From Cryptomeria japonica (taxonomy: Eukaryota; Streptophyta; Pinopsida; Cupressales; Cupressaceae), in assembly GCF_030272615.1 (NCBI RefSeq), contig NC_081408.1, positions 623,532,383-623,596,382 of the forward strand: a stretch of 64,000 bases of DNA, given 5' to 3'. The position numbers and the translations under genes were made by a program. This document shows, one piece after another, positions 23,075 through 32,815 of this stretch. Below the pieces are notes generated by a model that did no database searches, was not told the DNA's origin, and worked only from the letters and a program-made list of their open reading frames with translations. Numbering within the stretch: position 1 is the stretch's first letter; each line of letters opens with the position of its first letter.

Positions 23075-24686
23075 GAGCATCCTTGATTGATGAGCAATCT
23101 TGCATCAACCAAAAACCTCGATGAGAAATGTTTCTAGAGTCTACTATGTGTGTGCAACTAGTAAAACAATGAAGATTCTAGAAATCAAACACATAAAGAA
23201 TGTATCTCACAACACCGGATATACGAGGAAAATACAATGTGGGAAAAACCTCAGTGAGAAATGTTGCTAGAGTCTTTCGCTCCAATCTAGCCTCACAATG
23301 AAACAACAATTACAATGTTTAGGGCACGAACCCAAGGAGCACCAACCCCTAATGATTTATGGGCACCAACTCAAAGGAGCACCAACCTCTACACTGATCT
23401 CCAACTCAATGAAACACAATGAAATGAAAACTTATTACAATGAAAGTACCTTGTTACAAATGAGTTTTGTAACACCTATTCAATTTCTCTGTGAAGGTTA
23501 CAAATCTTCTCTAGTGCATGATTTCTTTCACTACTGGTTATCAATTCACTCTCTCTAATCCCTTATTAGTCAATCCCTACCTTTGTTGACTCGCTCTGAT
23601 ACTCACCCTGAACTCTATCACTCTTAGATGCCTTCCTACCGGTTCACCTCAGCTCTGTTATCTACTGGTTAAACCTTTGTTAAACCTCTTTACCGGTTAC
23701 ACCTTTTCTACCGGTTCTCCTTAGATGCAATACTATTCTCAGTTTGATCTACACTCTGTTATCTCAAGCACACTCTCTTCTCGCAACTAGCATCATGTTT
23801 TTGATCTTTGATCTACATTTTCATTTATCTACTTTCTCGCCAAAACACAGATTCAAATTTTGGTGCACTTAGGGTTTTCTTCACCGACTTGAATAAAATC
23901 AAATCTCATCATATCTGTCCTCTGAGATCGATCTCTTGTAATAAGGCAACACTGCACCGCCATATCTCTTATTTGTATACATTTTCTATTTTTGTCAAGC
24001 ATGGCTCACTTTCTGTCAATCACCATTAAAGTTCCAACTTTTTTCTTCTCCAAGTCAACAAGGAGATTAGATATCATGCATCGATCAATGCATAGGAGTC
24101 ATCCATCGATCTTCATGGACCCACAAACTTTTGCAACTCACTCATGATTTTCGTAGTCTTCATTTAATGTTGAATGACTCTTCAACTACCTCAATAAAGC
24201 ACACTTCACTGACTACAATACGTTAGACACTTGGATCCTATTTGTTTTCCTTCATCGGCTTCCACCTCAGCACAATCCACTTAGTCGGCTCAAGATTGGT
24301 CACTGACCAAAAGCATCCTACCAGTATCTGCCTTATGCTACCATTCTTTTTACCCAACCAGTCACTGGGTATGTCTATGTTTTGCTTGTCTCTAGCCTAT
24401 TTACTGGTGAATAGGTTGTTACTACCTTCATATCGGTAACATACCTTTCATGCTCATCATGCTAACTTACTAGTGAACCTCTTTATCGGTTGTCACTACA
24501 CCTTCATGCATATCGGTTGACATAACCAATTTATCTCTTTACTTTCTTATGTTTCCTTACCGGTGAACATCCATGCCGGTAACATATCCTTCTTGCATCT
24601 TGCATACACCTTACATACCGGTAACCATCCATACCGGTGACATGTTGTTCTTACCGGTTGACATCAATGGTAATACAATGCCAACA
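23075..24686 (-). repeat. 3' LTR of copia element 1
   Basis: On the minus strand it starts TGTTGGCATTGTATTACC right after the PPT at 24687. It contains about eight ACCGGT steps between 23640 and 24660. The low-coordinate end lacks the TGTAGAACAAAATGTGTCAC terminus seen in the 5' LTR. Instead 23070-23137 carries an extra AAAACCTCGATGAGAAATGT piece that resembles an internal part of the LTR. The left limit is therefore approximate. Confidence 0.75.
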
Positions 24687-24699
24687 ATCTCCCCCTTTG
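24687..24699 (-). other. Polypurine tract of copia element 1
   Basis: The minus strand reads CAAAGGGGGAGAT immediately before the LTR. Further copies of the CCCCCTTTG type lie at about 24745 and 24796, between RNase H and the LTR. Confidence 0.8.
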
Positions 24700-24891
24700 G
24701 CATTGATGTCAACATACTCTACATTTCTTCAACTGGTTCATTATCCCCCTTTGACAAGAATGACAAAGGGCAAAGAATTTGCATGTACTTATCTCCGCCT
24801 TTGTCAAATATTGCCCTTTGTCCATCAACTGGTTTAAGAGTCAAAAGGTATGGCGGTGAAATCCCCTTGAACCATAGATCTCCATACACAT

Positions 24892-26577
24892 TTAAGTGCA
24901 TGAAGCAAGTGACACAACTCCTAGCTTGTGTCTCAGATACTGAACAATACTTACGGGTAGAGGTTTGGTGAAGATATCAGCCACTTGTTCACCTATAGGG
25001 ATATACTCTACCTTAACTTCCTAATCTGCCACCTTCTCTCTGAGAAAATGATATTTGATGGCAATGTGCTTTGTCCTTGAGTGCATAATAGGGTTCTTTG
25101 ATATATTGATTGCACTTGAATTATCACATCAAATAGAAACAAGGTCTGATGTTTCTTCCTGAATATCCTTGAGGGTCTGCTTCATCCACAACACTTGAGA
25201 ACAACATGTAGTAGCAACAATATATTCTACTTCAACAGTAGATAGGGAGATTGAATCCTGCTTCTTGTTGTGCCATGAGACCAAGCAGTTACCTAGGAAT
25301 AATGTACCACCACTTGTGCTCTTCCGACCATCAATGCAGCTTGCCCAATTAGCATCAATGCAGGCTTGTAATGCAAAATCCCCTTGCTTTGGATACCATA
25401 GTCCATAATCAAGTGTCCCTTGTAGATATTGGAATATCCTCTTGACTGCATTCACATGTGACTGTCTAGGTGCAGCCTGAAATCTAGACACCATGCATAC
25501 TGCCTGCACTATATTTGGTCTAGAAGTAGTAAGATATAAAAAACTTCCAATCATGGATCTATACAATGTACGATCCACTACTGGTGATTCATCATCCTTG
25601 CTCAACTTGCATCTGGTCACCATGGGGGTACCTACCAATTTTTTGTCTTCCATTCGGAACTTCTTCAACATATCTTTGGTATACTTTGAGAGATAAATAT
25701 CCCTTTACCTTGTTGTGGAATCTGCAAACCAAGAAAGTAAGACAACTCTCCAAGCATCGACATCTCAGACTCAAACTACATCTGATCAACAAATTCTTTG
25801 CACAAGGTATACTTGTTCCCTTAAAAAAATGTCATCCACATATACAACCACAATGATCATGTAGTTTCCATCTTCTTTAATGTATAGATTACTATCTGCA
25901 CGTCCCTTTTTGAATTCCTTCTCTTTTAGGTACTTATCTGTCCTTGAGTACCATGCTCTTGGAGCCTGGTTCAAATCATATAGAGCTTTCTTCAACCATC
26001 AAACAAATTTTTCATCATCATGCAACAAAAAACCTTCTGGTTGTTCCATGTAGACTCCCTCTTCTAAATTTCCATTCAGGAAAGTGGATTTTACATCCAT
26101 TTGATAGACTTTGTATCCCTTGTAGGCTGAAAGGGCTAGGAACATACTAATGGCCTCAAGCCTAGCAATCAGTGCAAATGTTTCTTCAAAGCCTATTCAT
26201 TCTACTTTAGAGTATCCTTTGCACACTAACCTTGCTTTGTACCTCACAATCTTTCCTTCTTCATTCATCTTGTTCCAGTAGACCCACTTTGTGCCAATAA
26301 TGTTCTTGTCTGTTGGTCTAGGGACTAATTACCAAGTCTAATTCTTCTCAATCTGTTGTAGTTCCTCTTCCATTGCATCCATCCATTTCTGACTTTTGTT
26401 GGCCTCATTAAATGTTTTGGGTTCCATTTCATTCATGAGACATAAATTAATTTGTTCATCATTCTGGGGAAGTCTTCTTCTAGTCTGCACACCATCATTC
26501 TTATTACCTAAGATCTGATCTTCTGGGTGATTTTTATGTACATACCAGTTGGGGGACTTATTTGATGTTTCTTCCAA
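24892..26577 (-). pseudogene. Copia element 1 reverse transcriptase and RNase H
   Basis: Starts in the linker ending MDAMEEELQQIEKN. It continues with [16 protein letters not shown] (near 26270), KKALYDLNQAPRAWYSR and the catalytic motif VVVYVDDIF (near 25830). A frameshift follows, then LKKFRMEDKKLVGTPM, SLSTVEVEYIVATTC and the final TKHIAIKYHFLREKV and ADIFTKPLP of RNase H. The end at 24892 is the TAA after LGVVSLASCT. Several stops are present. It would copy element RNA into DNA. Confidence 0.87.
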
Positions 26578-26589
26578 TTCATTGTCAAT

Positions 26590-27900
26590 CTAAACTTCAT
26601 CTTCATCACTGGTGTCATCATACCAATTTACTTGTGCTTGTCTTCCTTTATGCATATCTTCATCAACTCTTACATGAACACTCTCAATGACTCTTCTTAG
26701 TCTTTTGTTGTAGCATTTGTAGGCTTTGCTATGAGTTGAGTAGCCCAAGAAGATACCTTCATCACTCCTAGAATCAAAGCTACCCAAGCCATCCAAATCT
26801 CTCTTGATGAAACATTTACTTCCAAAGAATTTGAAGTATTTAACTGATGGCTTCCAATCATATCACATTTCATAAGGTGTCATTTTGTTGTGTGTTCTTA
26901 GTTGAACCCGATTCAAAGTGTATACATGAGTGTGAACTACTTCCTCCCAATATATATCTGGTATGTTTGCCTCATTTAGCATGGTTCTTTCCATCTCCTT
27001 GATTGTTCTATTTCTCCTTTCTACAACACCATTTTGTTGTGGTGTCCTTGGAGCTGAATATTGTCTTCTTATTCCATGTCTCTCACAGTAATCTTCAAAC
27101 TCATTTGATATAAACTCTCCACCCTGGTTTGATCTTAGACATTTCAGCTTACATCCACTTTCCCTCTCAATGATCTTCCGAAAAATCTTGAATCTTTCAA
27201 AGGCTTGAGATTTGTCCTGTAGGAAAGTAACCCATGTCATTCTTGAAAAATCATCAATGAGGAGCATGAGGTATCTTTCACTGGCTAGAGCTCTAGTTCT
27301 AGTTGGTCCACATCTAGATCAATATGCACCAATTAAAGTGGCCTTGAAGTATTATGTTCCTTACTCTTGAAGCTCACCTTAGTCTTCTTTCCTCTTACAC
27401 ATTCATCACAAAATCTACTTACCGGTTTGATGATTAGTGGTATATCTCTCACAGAGCCCTTTTTGATAGCTATAACCAGATTATCAAAATTTATGTGGCC
27501 TAATCTCCTATGCCATAGCCAACTCTTATCCACTTGTCCCATCATGCATTGGGACTGAAAGCAATCCTTCAGATTGTACACATTTCAATTTGTTCTTTTA
27601 CCTTCTACAACAATCTCACTAACACTCTCTTTTCTTATCTGGCAACTGATAGAGTCAAAAGTGAATTTGTAACCTTTATCACACATTTGACTCACACTTT
27701 GTAAATTGTGCTTTAAAGATTCCACATAATATACATCATGGGCCTTCAATTTTCCATCTATATTCAAAGTATCTTTTCCTTTTATATTGATGGAGGAGTT
27801 ATCTCCAAATCTTATGGAGCCTCCATTCCAATATTCTAGCTTAATGAATTTCTTTTTGTCACCAGTCATGTGATTGGAACACCCACTGTCTACAACCCAT
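26590..27900 (-). pseudogene. Copia element 1 protease and integrase
   Basis: The protease active site region reads WVVDSGCSNHMTGDKKKF (near 27890-27840). The GAG-pre-integrase block with HHCC follows (WLWHRRLGHINFDNL, CDECVRGKK). The integrase core has the first aspartate in LLIDDFSRMTW (near 27255). At the second catalytic position it reads LRSNQGGEF, where LRSDQGGEF is expected (AAC for GAC near 27130). The glutamate is kept in PQQNGVVERRNR. The D-to-N change should remove integrase activity. Frame breaks occur around 26830 and 27300. Confidence 0.87.
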
Positions 27901-28030
27901 AGGTTCCTTCTCTCTGCATGTAGGGCAGTCTACACAATTAGACTTGATTCTTCCTTATTCTTGTCTTTTTCAACACAAACCGGTTTGTCTTCCTTCTTCT
28001 TGCTTGCTGCAATTTCATGTTCCAGTTTAA

Positions 28031-30091
28031 CTACCGGTTCCTAATCTGGTACTGAATTCTTTGGATTGGTTGTCTTGAGTTTTCAATGTTCCCAAACTTC
28101 TGACAATTATAACACTTTATATTGACATTAAATGATGAATCTTTAAATTTATTGTAGGACATCGGTTGACTTCTCCTACATTCAAAACTCCTATGACCAA
28201 ATCCATTACACTGATAACAAACAACATCCATATCTTGAAGTGCAGCCAAAAAATTTCTACTCTCAAAACTAACAGGGGACTTATTCATCAGTTTATAATT
28301 GGCAGCTATATGTCCAAACTTATTACATCGATAGCAATAACCATGGAAATTGGGTACATACCTATCATGTTGCTTTGGACCAGCAAACCTTTGTCTCACT
28401 GGATATCTTCTTCTCATGTTGTTGATTCTGGTGAATCCTTCACTATCCACCTTGGGCTTGACTTTATGATTTGCATACCAGTAAGGTGTGTGACCCTTCT
28501 GGTTCTAAGCATTCTGGTTTGCAGGCTGATTTCTTAAAGCCTCAACATAGATCTTCTTAATGGTATCTTTGCTAACTGTAAAGATTTGCTTCTCTTTACT
28601 TTCACTTGAGGAAGTGAATTGTATCTCCTTACTGGATGTGTCTTGGCTATTTGAACTTTGTCCTTCTTCAAACCCTAAACCACTGGTGTCTTTCGAGTGC
28701 TTATGTTTTCTCAACCTCTTGTCTAAAGATTAAGTGTTTCCCTCATACTTGCTCATCATCTTCAATTCATCCTTACTCTTTTCTAGCTCTTTTCTAAGCC
28801 TTACAATCTCTTCTTCCATCTTTTGTTGCTCCTTTTCCTTCTTTATCAAGTCAGAGGATGTAACTTCACATTTCCTCTTAGCTTCCTCCAATTGGAGTTG
28901 TAGAACAAAAAATTTCTTCTTGGATTCCTTCAGAGCTTCCTCCAGCTGTTCTTGTTGCTTTGCAACAACATGCTTAACTTTCTTGAGTTCTCTTCTAGTT
29001 TTCTTCAACTCCTCAAGTGAACATATGATCTCACCTTCTAAATCCACTTCAGCCTTAATGTCTTCATCTTCATCTTCATCTGCTTCATCAACCGGTTCAT
29101 CTAGTGCCATAAAGAGATCAACTTCTCTTTCATCCTCATGGCCGTCAACTTTTGATGCACTTTCTTCATCTATGGCATCATTTTCAAACTTATATAGTTT
29201 GTTTTTCTTCTGGTAGCTTCTTCTTTCTTGCCAATAGACCTTCTTCTCTTTATCTTTATCGAAAGACCCACCAAAGCTCCTTCTCTCATCTCCACTAGTT
29301 TCACCATAAGGACATTTTGCAGCATTTGAGAGGTAGTTTTCCTTTATACTTACTGGATCCTTTTTTGAGATTTCTTACAAAGTTTGCAAATTCAGTATTG
29401 GAGTCTCCACTAGATTCTCTATGAGCACTTACTTCCTTACCCTTTTTTGGTGGAGTTGAAAGTAGCTTCTTTCTTGGAAGTTCCTTCACCAGTTATCCTC
29501 ATCTCATAAGAAGTTAGAGAGCCAAATAACTCATCCATTGAGAATCTTTTTAGATCCTTGGCTTCCTCTATAGAAGAGACCTTTGTATCATACTTAGATG
29601 TGAGTGATCTAAGCACCTTCTTGACAATAAATCCATCAGTAGTTTCCTCTCCAAATCCTCTGATGGTATTCATAGATTCATCAACTTTGTGAAGGTAGTT
29701 TGCAATCTTTTCTTCATCTTTCATCTTCAAGCCTTCAAACTGACCTCTTAGTGATTGCAGTTTGACCTCCTTGACTTTGGCATCTTCTTCAAATAATCTA
29801 TGCAATTTATCCCAAGTCTCATTGGCGAATGAGCAGTGCATTACCTTGACAAACTCATTACATGACAACCCACTAAGAATAGCATGTTTAGTCTTTGCAT
29901 TGTTCTCATACTCCTTCTTAGCATCTAGATCTATAGGAGTAATACTAGGGATATTATACCCATTCTTGACCAACATCCAAACATAAAAAACCTAGGGAGG
30001 ACAACTAGGTTTCCATTCTTCTTCTCCAGAAGGCATAGCTGGTTCCATCAAACATGGGAGCTTTGGAGGAGCAGAACTCATTTCTTGCCAT
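28031..30091 (-). pseudogene. Copia element 1 gag
   Basis: ATG at 30091 (MARNEFCSSKAPMFDGTSYAF) opens a UBN2/copia-type Gag: SYAFWRRRMET, then after a stop LVKNGYNIPSITP and the core FVKVMHCSFANETWDKLHRL, LRGQFEGLKMKDEEKIANY. The middle (28730-29110) is a strongly charged coiled coil. The C-terminal part (28031-28450) has a CCHC array: CYRCNKFGHIAANY (last Cys lost), CYQCNGFGHRSFEC (intact) and CYNCQKFGNIENS (His and last Cys lost). Stops fall near 29990, 29300 and 28735. Confidence 0.85.
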
Positions 30092-30152
30092 TGTGTTCTT
30101 AGACCAAAATCTACCCAAACTAGAGAAAGCTTAAACCAACATGAAACCTAAC

Positions 30153-30164
30153 GCTCTGATACCA
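30153..30164 (-). other. Primer binding site of copia element 1
   Basis: The minus strand reads TGGTATCAGAGC, an exact match to the usual initiator methionine tRNA complement, two bases from the LTR end at 30167. Confidence 0.92.
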
Positions 30165-30166
30165 AT

Positions 30167-30588
30167 TGTAGAACAAAATGTGTCACTGAGAGGGGGTGAA
30201 TCAATAATTTCAAACAATTTCCAACTATGTGTGTGCAATGGGTAAATCAATGCAGACACTAGAAATCAAACACACAATAATGCATCTCACAACACCAGAT
30301 ATACGAAGAAAACCCAATGTGGGAAAAACCTCGGTGAGAAATGTTGCTGGAATCTATTGCTCCAATCTAGCCTCACAATGAAACAATAGTTACAATGTTT
30401 AGGGCACCAACCAAAGGAGCATGAACCCCTGCACTGAGCTCCAACTCAGTGAAACACAATGGAAGTACCTTGTTACAAATGAGTGTTGTAACACCTTTTC
30501 AATTTCTTCCTACTGGTTACAACTCTTCTTTGTTTCATCGGTTCTTTCACTACCAATTATCAATTCAATCTCTCTGATCCCTTACCAG
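30167..30588 (-). repeat. 5' LTR of copia element 1, truncated at the gypsy C junction
   Basis: Starts (low side) TGTAGAACAAAATGTGTCAC and aligns with 23140-23570 of the 3' LTR. It breaks at CCAGTC|AATCTG, where the other LTR continues AGTCAATCCCTACC. AATC is shared at the break. Confidence 0.85.
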
Positions 30589-31626
30589 TCAATCTGTATC
30601 TACAAGACACAATACTTCATTTAAGTCATTAAATGCATGGTTAATTAGATATAATTAATGATTAATAAACCATAACAAATTGACCCATTGCCTTCTAAAA
30701 GATGCTAGTATAAGATTGCTCTCAGATTATAAGCAATACCAGTGACTAGACAACATCAAGACGAAGGATTTTAATCTATATGAGCATGATGAATGCTAGA
30801 TGGATGCAATATTAATCTAACGAAAATTAAGCAATAAATGAGCTAAAATGATTTAAATATGCATGCAATATGTGAAATAACTAATATGCAATGAACCTAG
30901 AGAAAAACTAGCATAATAACAATACATTCTCCAGGATCTTTGAATGAGAGATGAGAACCTGAATTTATAGAAAATTCAGAAAGAAACCAACAGCTGAGAT
31001 CAAATGATAACAAGCGGTCAAGATTTTCCAAGAGGAAGCACAATCCAGGTGAACTGATGTGATTGGATGCTTTTCTCAATTTTAAAGGAAATTGAACTAA
31101 AATTAAGTTTAAATTAAAAAAAACTGATTTATTCTCTATTTCATTCAATTTGAATGTTTAATTGTTTTAATTGCTTTCTCTAAGATTATTTATCAATTTT
31201 TAGTTTGTTTTTTCAAGATTATCTCCAATTGATTTCTTTTCTCAATTTTTAATTCTTTCTTGGTCAATTAATTCCTTTTTTTCTGATTTATTTCCATTTT
31301 TGAAGATTTGTGCTTAATTGATTTTTTTTAATTAAAATTAATTCCTCAAAATGATTTAATGGCAAATTAATTTATTTAATTAAATATGCAAAAGATATTT
31401 AATAAAATAAATAAGATAATTGTTTAAAATGATTTACTTGGAATGATTTAATTAATTAAATATAAATATTTAATTAATATTGAGTGATTAATTGGCCATG
31501 TGACATTTAATGTTTAAAGAATTAATTGTGTGCTCAAGATTTATTTAATTGTCTTTGGTTAGGACCTTGGTGACGTTGTCGAGATTAGGGGCTTATGGTT
31601 TAGATGACCATTTTTAGGGTATTACA
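30589..31626 (-). repeat. 3' LTR of gypsy element C
   Basis: Matches 46951-47983 along its whole length. On the minus strand it starts TGTAATACCC. The outer end lacks the TGTGTGTGTAAAAAGTGGAC piece that the 5' LTR has. The inner half is a mosaic of TTTAATTAAA-type runs. Confidence 0.92.
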
Positions 31627-31641
31627 TTTGTCCCTCTTTGA
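31627..31641 (-). other. Polypurine tract of gypsy element C
   Basis: The minus strand reads TCAAAGAGGGACAAA directly before the LTR. Confidence 0.82.
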
Positions 31642-32735
31642 ATTAATGTGCGAGCAGCACGTTGGTTCAAAGTATAGTTGATGTCTAGGAGATGCTAGTT
31701 CTGAACTTGATTGATCATTAACTAGATGAAAAGCGAGGTTTTAAGCTTGATTCAAAGCAACAAAGTTGAATGAAGTCTGATTAAAGTGATACTGATCTCG
31801 AACTTGATTGAACTAGGAATGATAGAAAACAAAAGATACCGAACTTGAACTTGATTGATCAAGAAGTGGATCTTACTGATCTAGAACTTGATTGAACTTA
31901 GATACAATGAGTGATGATAAAAATCGATCTTGAACTTGATTCATCAAGATACGATAAAGATAAATTGTTCAGCTTGATCCAAAGCAACAAATACTAAACA
32001 CCTGCTTATATTTAGTGTGATTGAATAAACTCTTTAAACCCTTGATTGAGTTTAAACGAATAATCAGCTTGATGAAAAGCAATGAAACTGATTAACGTTA
32101 AGAGATTGGTTCAGATAAAAGACAAATATCAGCTTGATTTGAAGCGATGAAACTAATATGCCCCTAGCGATTGATTCGATTCAGAAATCTCAACTTGATA
32201 TAAAGCGATGAAGTTGAGATGCCCCTAGCGATGAGGTTTTTTTTTATTTTCTTTAGTTGAAAAAGATTTTTGCTCGACTTTCGATGAAGATTTGAAAATT
32301 TTCTTGACATTTGAAGATGTGAGGTCATAAGGTCACAAGTATGCCCCCTCAGGAGGGAAATTGAAAAAAAAAGTGAGGGTACACAACGTTTATAGGCAAT
32401 TTTGAGCAATGATAAGGATTTGAGCACAAATTGATTCAGAGGAATTTTTGAAAAAAATTGGTGTTGATTGAGAAAACTGAGTGCAAAGTTGACTTGCAGA
32501 AATTAAATTGAGATTCGGTGAGAAATTGAGCGCAAATTAGAAGAAAGAATGAGTAGCTGATGAAAAGAGAGCTAAGTGGTCCAAATTCTCGCTGAGTGGT
32601 CCAAATTCTGAAATTGACTAGCAAAATGATCTCAAATTTCGATTTCGATCCCAAAAATGGAATTAGGACGGTTAAATTAGCTAAGGGTACAATTTTCGTG
32701 TCCACCGGAGCAAGTTGAAAAATTAGGTTTTTGGC
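31642..32735. repeat. Region between 3' LTR and antisense promoter, with CTTGAT...AAAGC repeats
   Basis: No coding sequence. From about 31670 to 32225 short diverged units recur around GAACTTGATTGA and CAGCTTGATNNAAAGCAATGAAA, in about ten copies. Two near-identical pieces with AAGCGATGAA and ATGCCCCTAGCGAT end near 32175 and 32230. It would be upstream regulatory DNA for the antisense gene or untranslated 3' DNA for the element. Confidence 0.6.
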
Positions 32736-32742
32736 TATATAT
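32736..32742 (+). promoter_or_regulatory. TATA box of the antisense gene in element C
   Basis: TATATAT within TTGGCTATATATGGGAC, 80 bases before the ATG of exon 1 at 32816. Spacing and context fit a plant core promoter; activity is inferred. Confidence 0.6.
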
Positions 32743-32815
32743 GGGACAAAAGTGTCATTTTCAATTCATTTTAACCCTCCAAGTTTGAAAATTCAAAAAG
32801 CCTTCTGCGAAGAAA

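Larger units (their letters stand above)
23075..30588 (-). mobile_element. Ty1/copia element 1, minus strand, 5' LTR truncated
   Basis: Read on the minus strand the order is partial 5' LTR, methionine-tRNA primer site, gag with coiled coil and CCHC motifs, protease, integrase, RT, RNase H, PPT and 3' LTR. The integrase-before-RT order defines Ty1/copia. Its LTR breaks off at 30588, where gypsy element C starts, and the missing 1.2 kb of LTR does not reappear on the far side of C. Genes carry stops and frameshifts. Copia element 2 (51640-57129) is the same family. Confidence 0.9.

Noticed and set aside
28734-29216. Plus-strand serine-rich 160-codon frame
   Set aside because: It is the reverse reading of the charged coiled-coil part of copia 1 gag; lysine and glutamate codons give serine and phenylalanine on the other strand.
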